Part shown: in pieces, positions 52,044-62,849 of the stretch
Layout of the letters: every line of letters begins with the position of its first letter
Numbering within the stretch: position 1 is the stretch's first letter
NCBI RefSeq assembly: GCF_002999335.1
Contig: NW_020312052.1
Coordinates: 1 to 64,000, forward strand
Direction: 5' to 3'
Source of the DNA: Cyclospora cayetanensis
Lineage: Eukaryota; Apicomplexa; Conoidasida; Eucoccidiorida; Eimeriidae
Length of the DNA stretch: 64,000 bases
The notes under the pieces: generated by a model
The model's input: the letters and a program-made list of their open reading frames with translations, nothing else
What the model was told of the DNA's origin: nothing
The model's database searches: none
Position numbers and translations under genes: made by a program

Positions 52044-53329
52044 CAGCTCTTGTTAGGGGCCCAATAAGGGGTCATAATACCAGCCGCGCAGCAGACAGAC
52101 GAGAAGCCCCCTACCGTCGCCCTTGGCTTACCGATCACCAGCGCCTCCCTCCGGCAGTCTGTGCTGCTGGCGCGGCTGCCGCTTCGGCAGTCGCAACAGC
52201 AGAAAGAAGGAGAGCAAGCAGGGAGGGCAAGCGTCCAGCTGCTCCTGCGTCTGCCGAAAAAGCAGCAAGTGGGAGACGACCGAAGCAACCTCCCGCAGGC
52301 GACGTTGGAGCAGCGGCAGCAGCATCCAGGCCGGAGAGGGCGGCAGTCCCTCGAACAGCCGCATCGCTTACTGGGAGCACCAGCAGCAGCAACAGCAGCG
52401 ATCTCAGCAGTAATAGCAGTATGCAGGCTGTGAGCAGGGGCAGTCTAGTGAGGAATGCTACAGCTGCCAGTCGGTTGTCATCGCAACGCCAGCGACGGGC
52501 TCCAACCAGCACCCTCCCGAGCAGCAGCAGCAGCAGTGCAAGCTTGCCGAGCGCCGCTAAGGGGACGATTGTCTGGAGCCGCAGTAACCTCAGTGCTGCC
52601 AGCACGTCTATCCTGGACCGTAAGCGGAAGCAAAGCAGCAGCAGCAGCAGCGCTGCGCCTACAGCAAAAGCCCGCCTGTTTCGCCTCCAGTCGGCCCCTC
52701 GCGCCATCCACACTGCTGGCAGCACCTCCAAGCTGCCCCGCCCACCTTGCAGAATTAACAGCAGCGCCACAACAACCAGCAGCAGCAGCAACAACAGGAG
52801 CACGAGCGGCGTAAGTCAAGGGATATCGACGCGCCGTCAGGCCCAGGATTCGCAGCAGAGGAGCGCTCCAAAGGCTGCAGCACTCCCCCCACGCCAGAAG
52901 GCTCCCGCAGCGGCTAAATTGGCAATGCGCGGCTCCCCAAGCAGCAGCAGCAGCAACGTCGGCAGCAGCAGCAGCAGCAACGTCGGCAGCAGCAGGAGCA
53001 GCAACGTCGGCAGCAGCAGGAGCAGCAACGTCGGCAGCAGCAGCAGCCTGAGGAACGGCAGCGATCCCTCAAGGGGCAGAGGGGCCAGTGGCACTGGTCT
53101 TGGAGATTCCCAAGTAGTGGCTTCTCGTCGGCCCCGCCTTCTGCCAGCCACCAGAAGCGGCACGACTAGCAGCACCGTAATAGCAATAAGGCCTGCACCT
53201 CCCCCCAAAAAAGTTGAACAGAGTACCAAGCCGGTGAGAGCAGCAGCAGCAGCAGGCCAAAATGCCAGCAGCAACATCGAGGGCCCCTTGCTTTCCCCTC
53301 GCAACCCCGCGTCTGGAAGAACTGCGTAG
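46981..53329 (+). CDS. Large low-complexity protein, unrecognised
   Basis: Four exons read with all junctions in phase 0: 46981-47190, 47369-47563, 47619-47657, 47684-53329 (about 2029 residues). The start ATG is the first in frame (MAASLGPPSPGPP). The N-terminal third has helix-rich, non-repetitive parts (WLPSWIRRQLLQRQ, LLPTFLPLQQLYVPRTLSQG, YIWMLAFDPRDLPSLRSVDT, WLEALTHARTWELLFLCLCW). The remaining two thirds are polyQ, polyA, polyS and poly(SN) runs with basic Ser-rich stretches. Two related short motifs, LSPLLGRLSI and LTPILGRMSL, occur in the second half. No domain is recognised, so no function is offered. The protein is predicted basic and disordered, as in some scaffold or cytoskeleton-associated proteins, but that is only an impression. 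An alternative reading keeps the polyQ tract at 47230-47290 coding and skips the second exon. Confidence 0.65.
51124..51762 (+). other. Paired LxPxLGRxS motifs in the large protein
   Basis: The large low-complexity protein contains EESGLSPLLGRLSIQN (about 51118-51165) and RPSELTPILGRMSLAE (about 51721-51768), sharing the pattern S-x-L-(S/T)-P-x-L-G-R-x-S-(I/L). Each is followed by an acidic or Ser-rich stretch and then a Gln/Arg helix. Amid disordered sequence, such conserved repeats look like short linear binding motifs or kinase/phosphatase docking sites. No known motif name can be assigned. Confidence 0.6.
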
Positions 53330-54305
53330 CGTAGGCGCCAGCAGGCGTAGTAGGTAGGCCCAACGGGCTGTCTAAATCTGCGGGGGCCCCTGCTACATGC
53401 GGGGGCCCCTGCTGTATATTCTGGGGTAAAACGGTTCACAGGCTTTAGTGGTCAGGTACTGAAAGCTCCTCCAGCGGAGAGCACACCAAGGCAGTGGGGA
53501 TGGCTGCAAGACCACCCACAGGCCCTACCTACACACCGAGATAGAGCAGGGGCCCCTAGATAGAGAGCAGATTTGGAGGGCCCCTCTGTCCCCAGGGCTT
53601 CCCCCACGTGCACTAGTTCTAATGATACGAGAAGATAGGGAAAGTTTCCCTCCCCCATTTGCTACAAGTCCCTTTCGGTGGCTCGTTCCTGGAGTGTGGC
53701 ACTGCATCACGTTGGCAGCCCTGCAGCAGGAGAGTGCTTGCTTGCAGCAACAAGTGGGGAAAAGGCTACATCGAGCAGACGGGAGATACTAACAGTCCTA
53801 TGCAGCAGTCATAGAGGGAGTGCGTCTAGGCTGCAGGGAAGCCAGGGGGCGCGGGGACTGGAGAGAGGCGTGTGCGTAACGACGCCATCTAGAGGCGCTC
53901 TCGGGGGCCGAGCATGATTGCTGTCGTTCGGTGTAAAACCATCCCCCAACAATAATCTGGGCTTGGGGGGGTGGGTGTGTGCTGCTGCTTCTGAGGCAGC
54001 GATCGGCGTAGCAGCGGAGCGATACGCAGGAATCTCCCCTCGCCCGCACCCGAAGCAGCTCCTGCTGTGGCTCCGCACGTAGATTCCGCCCTCTCTTGCA
54101 GGGTCGAGACAGCTCGAAACGTGGCCCACTGAAAGACAAGCGGCTTCAGAAAGGCAGAGGGCCCCCACTGAGGCAGGCATCCCCAGCAACCAGCAGATGA
54201 ACCCCCAACCCCTGAAGCTGCAAGAACCGCCTTTCTGAGGGCAAGCCTCGCCAACTTCACCCAGAGGCCCCCATGACGATTGCTGCCCCTCCTCCCCTAG
54301 AGAGC
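53330..54305. other. Convergent 3' intergenic region
   Basis: About 1 kb between the stop of the plus-strand large protein and the stop of the minus-strand ZNF207-like gene. It presumably holds both 3' UTRs. Several GGGGCCCC octamers (53382, 53402-53409, 53551 areas) are present, two of them within a short duplicated unit (gcgggggcccctgct). No convincing gene. Confidence 0.5.
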
Positions 54306-56365
54306 TTAGTACCGGCGCATCTCGGCTGCCCGCTTCTCCTCCACAGACACCTGCAAGTCGCACACAGCACCACACATGTGCCCTGCGTAAGGACGAGGAG
54401 CTACAGAGGCGCTACGATGCGGGGACCAGCACTGCGCGAGGAAGAGCCTGGAACGATGAACGCACAGCGTCGTCGGTGTACATGAGGCGCATGTTGCCAG
54501 GCAGCGGAGGCGTGCTGAAGACGGGGGGGGGCCCCGGAGGCACCATCGAGTTGCCGCCTGCCCTGCCTGTGGATGCGGGGGGAGTTGCCATAGGAGGCCC
54601 TGGCTTCACACCAGTGGGAGCGCCCGAGCTGAGTCCGGGGGGAAGGGTCCCCTGGCCCATCCCAGGGGGCCCCCCTGGCTGCTGCTGAGGCGGCAGCACC
54701 ATCCCCTGGGGCCCAGGAGGGGGGCCCCCCCCCATGGAATACCCAAAAGGTTGCTGCTGCTGACCCCCCGGGGCAGCCGGCATGCCAGGCACTGGCATAC
54801 CCGTGGCCTGCGTCAAACACAAGCGACAATCCAGCCAGCGCATTTTGAGGCCCTATCTTGACATTTTGAGGCCCTATCTTGGCATTTTGAGGCCCTATCT
54901 TGGCATTTTGAGGCCCTATCTTGGCATTTTGAGGCCCTATCTTGGCATTTTGAGGCCCTATCTTGGCATTTTGAGGCCCTATCTTGGCATTTTGAGGCCT
55001 CGCGCTGTCTGCATGCAGTCGTTGACGGAGACTCGCTCACCTGGCTGAGGAGGCCTTGCAAGTTTGGCGGAACAGGCAACGCCGGAGGCTGCGCTGCTTG
55101 ATTGGCGACCCCAAAGGAGGGCACTGTGAGAGCACACCATGAAGGCACACACAGCACGCGCTCCGCAGTTCGAACTTTGCAACCCCTTTTCCCCAGAAAA
55201 ACCGTCGAGCTGCTCTGTCACACCCCATCAAAGTCTACATCCGGAACCCAATGGGGCCTTTTCTGCCTCTACAGAGAACCCCCAGCTGCCTCGAGCTCCG
55301 TCATCGTGGGCTCCGCGTCACTGAAAGTCTGCCCCTGCAGCGGCTCACGAGAAGCAGCGAGCCCTGGAATAACTGGCGTAGGAGGAACACCTTCAAACTG
55401 GGGGAGCTGCCCTTGTTGCGCTAGCAAAATGAAATGCTCGAGAGTCGCCGGTGCCATGGTAACCTGGCAAAGGCGCAGCATCAGCAGACGCAGACTTTCC
55501 ATCCATTGAAAATGCACAGAAGGCCCCCCTCAAACCCCAGAAGTGACTCAGACACACGCACACACAGAGTCAGAGAAAGAAAGAAAGACACGCACGCTGC
55601 TGCTGGTGTGGTGGGCAGCATCTCGGGGCATGCTTTCTGCCGACGGGCGGCCTGACATTACGCTATTCTTTCCTACCTGTGCCCAGTTTGCACGCTCCCG
55701 CTTCCTGTTCGCCTTTCCATCTGCTCGCTGCTGATATTTGGCCAACTTTTCCTGAATAATCTCGTTGGGGATGCCGTCCATTCCATGCACGATGACATCG
55801 ACAGAATCTCTTCCAGACAGGGCGTTAGGGACGTTGGCGAGCTGCTCCTTGTGAACCTGAAGACATTCACCAGCTATGCACCGCAAACGCTGCGTCGCTA
55901 GCCAACAAAGCCCAAGAGGGCACTGCACTACCCCTGGAAAGTGGCGGCTCAGGATACATCCGCGGTTCGCCATACACGAAGCGCTGCCACCATCATGAAA
56001 ATCCGCCAACCAGAATTCAGGAGTAAGACACTACGCCCCGAACAGACAGCTCTGAAAGTCTACGACGTTCTTCAGCGATCACCCCAGTAGAGTTACAACA
56101 TCAGTGTTGCGGGGACCCTAGGAGGAGGGCACCGAGGCCAAAAGGCTTTGGCAGAAAAAATGGCCACTTCCACGCGGCTCGCTAAACGCACCTGCAAGAG
56201 ATGCACGGCAAGCCCAGTAGCTGTGTCCAACTTTCTGCAGCAGATGCTGCACTTGAAATGCTTGGCCTTCTGATGCTGGATCAACACCTTCTCGTCATCA
56301 AAGCCACGGTCGCAGTAGTAGCAGAAGGGCTTCACCCTGGAGCCTCTCTTCTTCTTTCGGCCCAT
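54306..56365 (-). CDS. ZNF207/BuGZ-like zinc-finger protein
   Basis: Six exons with exact phase continuity: 56365-56192, 55856-55677, 55463-55280, 55123-55041, 54807-54466, 54350-54306 (335 residues). The start [10 protein letters not shown] and the paired C2H2 fingers (C15/C18/H31/H36 and C39/C42/H55/H60, with [19 protein letters not shown]) match the ZNF207 family closely. The next exon ([20 protein letters not shown], then [10 protein letters not shown]) is also the conserved continuation. The Pro/Gly/Met/Gln-rich middle and the C-terminal [23 protein letters not shown] end are typical as well. Animal BuGZ binds microtubules and the checkpoint protein Bub3 and promotes spindle assembly. 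The plant and fungal relatives are nuclear RNA/transcription factors, so the role here is inferred only. Intron 4 consists largely of a 21-base tandem repeat. The gene converges with the large low-complexity gene. Confidence 0.85.
54841..54999. repeat. 21-base tandem repeat, 7.5 copies
   Basis: Unit cattttgaggccctatcttg plus one base (g, or a in the first copy), repeated at 54841, 54862, 54883, 54904, 54925, 54946 and 54967 with a partial eighth copy. The copies are nearly identical. It lies in intron 4 of the ZNF207-like gene. On the coding strand it reads ASKCQDR per unit without stops. Confidence 0.95.
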
Positions 56366-56840
56366 TGTGCCTGATGCTCCTGATGTTCTGCTCAGGCCGA
56401 TGATGTTGCTGCAACTACTGCTGCCTCCGATGCAGCTGATGGGCCTCAGCTGCCCATACACCCCAGAAACCAAAGCCACGGGGCCTGACAGGTCCTCCCC
56501 GGACACAGCAGGCAAAGGCGTGAAGAGCAAGCCTGGTAGCAACGACAAAAAACTCTAGACGGGCTGTCAACTTAGCAGCTGCTGCTTTTGCCGCTGCCCG
56601 CAATGCACCCTGAACGGGGGGGCACTACCTGGAGCCCGCTGCAGCAAGAACCCCAGCAAGGCTACAGATCCCCTATCAGGGACGAGACACAATTAACAAA
56701 AGCACAAAAGGCGCTAAAAGGGATATCCTAGTCAGCAATCTGCAACAATTCCAGCAGCAGCTGAAGCGCGGCAGCCATGCAGAGGGCATGCACAAGTGAG
56801 TGCTGAGGAATCGCCGGGGACGGAGGGCCCTGGCCGTTGC
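56366..56840. other. Upstream region of the ZNF207-like gene
   Basis: About 470 bases 5' of the start at 56365, including CAG-rich stretches and a run of G near 56610. Presumed promoter and 5' UTR, ending where the repeat-poor segment begins. No other feature seen. Confidence 0.45.
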
Positions 56841-58019
56841 TGCCGCAGTTGAGATTCGCTACCTTATGTGATTAAATTGGCATTCAAAAAAACTCCGTGC
56901 TCGCCTTGTATGGCTCTGGAAAAGCAGGTACTTGTTTGTTGCTGTGGTTGCCGTTGTCGCTTTATACCGCTAAAAAGGGCTACAGGGGATTTCATGAGGC
57001 AATGTTTAGTGCTGGTACTTCTAAAGATGCATTCTGTAGTTAGTGTCAGTTCTTTGGATGCCCTCAGGTCTCTTTATTGAGTTGTGTAGGCTTCCTCCCC
57101 CCTGTTATCCCATCGTGCAATCTTAATCACTCTGTACGCCAGAAAGCAGAAAGCACAATCCAGCATGCAGATCCGTCTGGCTCAACACGGTGCGTAGCTA
57201 TTGCAATTCTTACTTTTGGCTCAAAGGAGAGCTGGGCGAGCTACTTTTTCATTTGGTCCTCAGTCAGCTTGAATGCAGGGTGCTCCCATGTGACGACATT
57301 AGCGCGAACTTCTCCTTCAAACGACTTTCCTGGCTTGTATTGTCTGCTGGATCCGCTGTGCGAGCTAGTCGGATCGCTGGAGCAACGAGCCACAGTGCTT
57401 GCCTGCTTTTTGCGGAGTAGTAAACTGTGTGTGGTGCTGGTTAACTTGCTCTACCACTATATCGCTCCGCTCCTGCTGACTCTCTTTCTCTAGAGCTCAT
57501 CGTTGCATTACCTCATAAAAAACAAGAGGAATCGGAGCACTTCAACCTGAGGGGTCAGGGAGACTGAACGTGTTTCCATGTTGGTCGGTGCAGTGGGCGA
57601 AGCTAGCAGTCAACTAGTTTCATTGCACTACTTGAATTACACTGAGACATAGTAAAGAACTGGCTGATTGTTTGTCCGTATGCGTTGTTTGTTGCAAATC
57701 GCTGTTGTCTACATACAAAAACATGCATCGTTGTGTACATGCATAATAGATGCTACATGCTACTAGCTGTACTTACTCGGCGTGCCTGGACGGTGCAGCC
57801 ATGTTCACACTAGCTGTCCCGCTCCTTATTCCGGTAGCATACATGGGCGGGTCAGGGTGAGGCGGCAATTCTTTTGGGAACCACAATAATTTTGCATCAT
57901 GTTAGTACAGTTTTGGGGGTTACAAATCTCCCTGCAGAGAGCTGAGATGGAGCCTTCTAATTGACAGCGTAGCACGGTTCGCTGGAAACATGGAGCCTCA
58001 TCTACTGGCTCTGGGTGCA

Positions 58020-58240
58020 GTATGATGCATGCTTTCTCTGGAAAAGCCGATTCTTTGGTGTGTATCAATCTGGTCTTCTTTGGCAACAGTGTGGTAAAAC
58101 CCTGTATGGCGAGGGAAGCTGAGGGCACAACGCCGGATGGGGTGGCACAGCTCGCCCCGCAAGCTAATGTGGATGCAGTAGCTCCACAACTGATCAAAAG
58201 ACATTATGTTTAGGCAATAAATGTTTGGGGATGGGTTTTT
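58020..58240 (-). pseudogene. RNase H remnant
   Basis: In one frame from 58197 the reading TASTLACGASCATPSGVV matches the first RNase H strands of Ty3/gypsy pol (xDASxxxxGAxLxQxxGxxxP), followed by TRLIHTKESAFPEKAC in place of the YxxHEKExLAxxxA helix. Spacing between the two parts is right. The stretch just before it in another frame (SWAAFRQTCALLVTKNPSPN) fits the preceding FxxLKxxLTxAPVLxxP segment. Confidence 0.55.
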
Positions 58241-58511
58241 GGTAACCAGAAGAGCACATGTCTGGCGGAAGGCTGCCCACGACTCAAAGTTCTGATCAGC
58301 CGGTGAACGTAACACATTGCTGTCTCCCAGGTGACGACAAACAAATGCTGCAGTAATACGTTTATTAAAGGTCAAAGCACTCTAATGGTGGCTCTATGTA
58401 CGTAGAGGAAGCCCCTTGCCTGCAGGAATTACTGCACTTCAACCCGTTAAAGATTATCCCCGACTGATCGGTTTTTGCCTAGATCAGCTTAGCAGCAAGT
58501 TTTGGAAAAAT

Positions 58512-58775
58512 TCAAAGAGTTGGGTCGTGAAATTCTATCATCAGGTCGGTATTTAGAGAGATACGAAAATTTGCTTCACAAAAGCTACAGCGTAGAGTAG
58601 CGCTAAGTCTAAAGTTACAACATATGGATGTCTGGCCGTTCCATGCAGTCTGACTGAACAAGAAAAACTTGAAAGCGAACTCGCGCCCCTGAGCAGTCCC
58701 CGACAGCTCCTCAGTAATGCGCTTGCTAACATTAGGGAGACAGGTCATATAATCCAGAGTTGCCAGCCTACACAA
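58512..58775 (-). pseudogene. Reverse transcriptase remnant
   Basis: The reading LDYMTCLPNVSKRITEELSG with a following REFAFKF helix resembles the YxDD catalytic loop of Ty3/gypsy RT and the helix after it. RISLNT near its end resembles the strand before the connection domain. The Asp pair is degraded. Support is mainly its position about 270 bases before an RNase H remnant on the same strand. Confidence 0.45.
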
Positions 58776-59974
58776 AAGTCAAAGAACTCGAAGAACAGGA
58801 CCGAGCCTGGTAAAGAGACGTTGCTTGGCGAGTAAAGAATGCCAATCGGGAAAACGGAAATGCCTCCACTTACATTGCGCGCATTAAAGCATGCTGTACA
58901 GAATAGAGCCGCATTTCGGGACTGGGTCAATTCTGCGCTGATACCCCTCACGCCAAACATTGAGAAATGCTAGCGTGACCTCACACTGCCGATGAAGGAG
59001 ATCTGTAATCCAAGGCGACTGTGCAGGAGTGGAATCTGCCTGTTCACCATTTAACACAATCCATAGGAATCAGGTTCGCTGACTAGTAGGATGCAAAGAT
59101 TGGCAAGGCTACGGCTGCTGAATGCCACTTCGATTTGTATGTGAGTCCTAGTAGCGTGGTTCTTAACGTAGATTCGGAAATTGTGCTCCCTGGCCTAATC
59201 CCGGATATGTCATGGTGATCCAATAGAAGGAGCACATGCGGCACAAAACTGTGCATTGTGGGGGTTAATGCGCCAGGCTGCACCCGGAAGAAGCACCGCT
59301 TGCTCTCCTCAAGAACGAATTCTTATCTTTGCTGAGGAGGTGAGGGTCGGTGCGTTAACAAGCTAAGGCAGAGTCGTCATGCTACCGGCTCAACACTGCA
59401 GCTGCAGAAGACAATTGCGGGTGTGCATCCGTCTCACTGGCGTTCCAAGGGGCTCTTTACCAGGACATTTGATTTGGCATCTATCTGAGTGATATTAGGT
59501 ATGGCTGATTGCTGGGGGGGAGGTTCGCGGATGTGTTAAATAATGACGAGCTGCCACCAGCTTGACAAGCTGTTGGTTATTCAGCGCAACTTGCTAAGGC
59601 CAATCCTTGGCTCAGCACCAACTTATGTTCTGCGCTATCGAAAGCTTCAGAGCACTGGTATAAGATTGAGCAACAGGCGGAGGGTTTGTTGAAGAAGGCG
59701 AAGGGTAAGAATAAACCAGCGTCTTTCGAAAGAACTCGATGGTGCTGCCAAAAAGAACGCTGGTTTTCGAATGTGCTTTAACTGCACATCGCTGAACAGC
59801 TTCGTTGTGGAGCAGAGGCTTGCGGTGCTTTACTATTTGCGAATTGCATGCAACACTTCACGGACAAGCAGTCTACTCGACTTTTGACTTTTCATATGCT
59901 ATTTTCCCATTCGCCCTGATGACCAACACAAAACGCCACCCTCTACTCATATTCTCAAACCTGAGTATGCCTCT

Positions 59975-60313
59975 ATGCCGTTAAAACTTCTAAGTGCCTC
60001 CGCTCAAGTGCAACTTCAAATTAAGTTAAATTCATTGAGCCTATTAAGGAGAGGTGGGTGGCTACCTACGTGGAGAGCATCTTCGTATTCAGCTAAAGAT
60101 AAAAGAGCACGTACGGCATTTACAGACTGCGCTTCCGCTGCTGCGAGACAAAGAGAGGTGTGCAAAGGCACGGAATTGTTTGGCTTTTATCTAGATCTAG
60201 TGTTTCGACTGCATGAAGTGAGCCATATCTGGCAAATTGAAGCAAGCGAGGGCTGGCTTTACCATGCACGCTCCCAGAAGGATATCCCGAAGTTGTATAG
60301 GCTTGCATCTTAG
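59975..60313 (+). pseudogene. Reverse transcriptase remnant (fingers region)
   Basis: The reading starts PLKLLSASAQVQLQIKLNSL, LLRRGGWLPTW and SSYSAKDK. This follows the Ty3/gypsy pattern of a YRLSPxExxxLxxQLxxLLxxGxIxPSxSPYxxP segment at the start of RT. Later FYLDLVFRLHEVSHIWQIEA could be the FxxLDLxxGYHQIxI catalytic region. A nearby frame (60330-60380) reads FGTLLHLLVHLMN, similar to the FGLxxAPxxFxxLMN motif. Confidence 0.45.
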
Positions 60314-61329
60314 TCCCAAATTTTCATTCCTGAGTGTTTTTGGAACACTGCTGCATTTGCTGGTTCACTTGATGAATGGTCACTCTATGACCTGGACAGA
60401 GGAGGCTGACGCCGCAGGAATGATGCTTATCTGACGCCACACAGCTCCTCCAGCACTTTAGCTGCGCAGTTATGAGCGTCATTACTTCAAAAGAATCGAT
60501 GATGATGATGTGGTGTATGCGATTCTTTCTCAGCAAGCTACGGGCCCTCTAAAACACCGAATTATTGCCGTATATTCTCATCGTTTTACTGAGGCCGAGC
60601 AGCGGTCGAGTAAAGGAACTGCAACTCCATGAGGTGAGACGGGGCGTGTAAAAATGACAGTAGTTTTTATGTAGACGATTCTTTGATGTCCAGACAGAAC
60701 ATGCGATTCTACAAAAGAATTACAGGATTTTGATAATACTTGAGTTTTTCCCTGCTTCTATGGCCCTCTAGAGAACAACCTCACAGTGAAGTATATTCAA
60801 AGGAATTACCGACGTAGTCGCTGACGTGCCCTCAGGAGGCTCCAGCGGTTTAGTATTGTGCGTCGCAACATTTTGTGTCTGTAATGATTCACCTTTTCAT
60901 TCACATTTCTTCGTTCAAGGCCTTTCGACACCCGTTCATCCGCTGTTATTTCTACGATCCAGCATGGCAGAAACTTGATGCACTACCGAGTTGATTCTGA
61001 CCTGCTGCGATTTGGAATAGGGGCGCTTTTGCCGTTCTTACATCCTGCAATCGTTCCGCAGTGCCGGTTTGAGCACAGCACATAATCATATGCTTTGTGG
61101 CTGTTGTAGGATTCACACCACATTGGAGCTCTCATTGTCCTTCGGCTGGCGTGCGATGTGTTTCTTGCAAGTGGAATGGGCACTGGGATGCCCCCTTTGT
61201 CGGCAGCTGGAGCGACACACCTTTCCTAGTTCCGGCCTTTTGCAACGGCTTTCGGATCCTGAAAGAGCTTGACTACTCTGACTGGAATTTAATGCTGGAA
61301 TGCCGAATGGCGAATGTCAGGCAGCATCT

Positions 61330-61547
61330 ACGTTGCCAGCAGACTTGGCAAATATGCCCATTTGCTCCCTTATTCCAGGCCTGTAACGGCTGGGGCAGTC
61401 TGTTCCCGCAATCTTGAAGAAACTGTTAACAGTATCATTGCCAATAGTAATGGGAAGTTTGTTGGTGTGTTCTGTCGCATCTTTATTACCCTTCTACATA
61501 CTGGCCAGAAGATGACCAGTGCTAACCAACTTGAGGCATGTGGATAG
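61330..61547 (+). pseudogene. Integrase core remnant
   Basis: Reads SRLGKYAHLLPYSRPVTAGA, then GKFVGVFCRIFITLLHTGQK and MTSANQ. This fits the integrase core of Ty3/gypsy elements very well: the RxSKxxHFxPxxxxxTAExx strand-helix, then the DRDxxFxSxFWxxLxxLxGxxxxxSTxxHPQ region. The second catalytic Asp is replaced. This is the clearest single retroelement motif in the window. About 100 bases upstream, CVSCKWNGHWDAPFVGSWSD suits the end of the zinc finger and linker. Confidence 0.7.
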
Positions 61548-61890
61548 ACAAAACACATCAACATAGCTCTTCTGCAGAATTGGCAAGATTAGGCGCAGGA
61601 TTCGAATTGTTTGGTTTCAGTCTCTTCCTTGAGCTGAGCGAGTTTTAGAACAGTGCTACACTCGTATATTGCTTGTAGCTATCCACATGCCCTGTTCACA
61701 TAGAGCAGCTCCTCTTTGGTCCTGGACTTGATCTGGTTCCCGGCCTTAGCATTCACCCACTGTAGCGGAGGAACTAAGAGAACAGCTGGTCCATGCACGC
61801 AGATGTATGCGCAATTCGCAAATACCAGTACGCAAGTAGGACTTCTCAGTGTCGGCGGTGGCTTGTTGAAGCTGGAGATTTGAATTTAAT

Positions 61891-62103
61891 GTGTCGGCTT
61901 CGAGAAGTGCACAAGAAGCTGACCAGGTGAAGAATTTTGTGGCCAAACGGCTGAAGCCATTTGCGATGCTTTTACTAGTCAGTGCTCTTTCTAAGTTTAT
62001 CGATGTTCTTACAACTAGAAGATGCCACGACACTTTCAATATTCGTCCCATAAAAGGTTATACAGCGGGCCAAATTATTCGCAGATTTCGCTGCCCAGGC
62101 TAG
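61891..62103 (+). pseudogene. Post-integrase region remnant
   Basis: The reading ends CHDTFNIRPIKGYTAGQ, which fits the conserved (V/I)HxxFHVSxLKPYxPx motif after the integrase core of Ty3/gypsy elements. An ALSKFIDVL segment about 20 residues before it resembles the KLSPRFxGPFxVL motif. Position and strand agree with the integrase core upstream. No chromodomain was recognised beyond it. Confidence 0.6.
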
Positions 62104-62849
62104 TGAGCCGTGGGGAGGCGGAGGATCCAAACGGGGTCGGAAACTGCTAGATTCTAGGGGTCTTAAGTGGTCTTCCCACAAGAGTTCTCACGCTATAGTG
62201 CCGTCGCCTCTCAGGTGGTTCCGGCATGAAAAGATAAGGGCAACTGGGGTGCCATACGCTTGCTGCACTCTCTAGGCACGTGGAGCATCCACAGCTAATT
62301 CCACATGGCATCCATGTAAAAGTGAGCTACCTTCACTCTGCAGCAAAGAACACATCCGAACATGCAAGTCCAAAAGTCCTTCCTTTCACAACTCTTATTA
62401 TGTTTAGCTAGCATTCTAGAAAGTGCCAAAGCGTAGCTCTTCGCCCGCCACTTTGAAGAGAGATGCACACAGTGTCAGCGTGGGGAGTGCTTAGTAGTAT
62501 CAGGAGGTTTCACATCTGTTTTCTGCCGGTTACATATGACCGTCTGCAAAGAGGCCGAATTCTGCCCACGGCCTTGTTAACTCGGACATAGTAAACAGGT
62601 GTTGCCTTCACATGGTGCTGCCTGTGCTGAGGGGCTCAAGCTACCTGAGACAAAAAACTAACAAAGGCATCCCCTGCTTCCAAAGGACCGAGAAGGCAGC
62701 ACCAGATTTCCGGGTAAATCACTAAACTTGGCTTTTCAAATCGTAGCGTTGCCTTCAGATTTGGTGCCAGCTGGACGACCGCTACAGGTCGCAAGGCGAA
62801 CGGGGTGGGTAGCAAAACGTGCAAACTTTAGCACCACGCGCCCTAAAGA

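Larger units (their letters stand above)
58000..58790 (-). mobile_element. Degenerate Ty3/gypsy element, minus-strand fragment
   Basis: Two remnants in pol order on the minus strand. The first is an RT-like stretch (58775-58512) and the second an RNase H-like stretch (about 58240-58020). Stops and frameshifts separate them. Parts upstream (gag) and downstream (integrase) could not be recognised, so this is only a fragment. Confidence 0.5.
59975..62103 (+). mobile_element. Degenerate Ty3/gypsy element, plus-strand fragment
   Basis: Remnants in pol order on the plus strand: RT N-terminal part (59975-60400), integrase zinc-finger/linker (about 61160-61260), integrase core (61330-61547) and the post-integrase region (about 61900-62090). 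The 60.4-61.1 kb interval, where RNase H should be, shows no motif by eye. Frames are broken throughout. LTRs not identified. Confidence 0.65.

Noticed and set aside
54841..54999. CRISPR-like regular array
   Set aside because: Units are directly adjacent with no spacers, and the organism is a eukaryote. It is a plain tandem repeat. The same applies to the 38-base array at 37033-37222.
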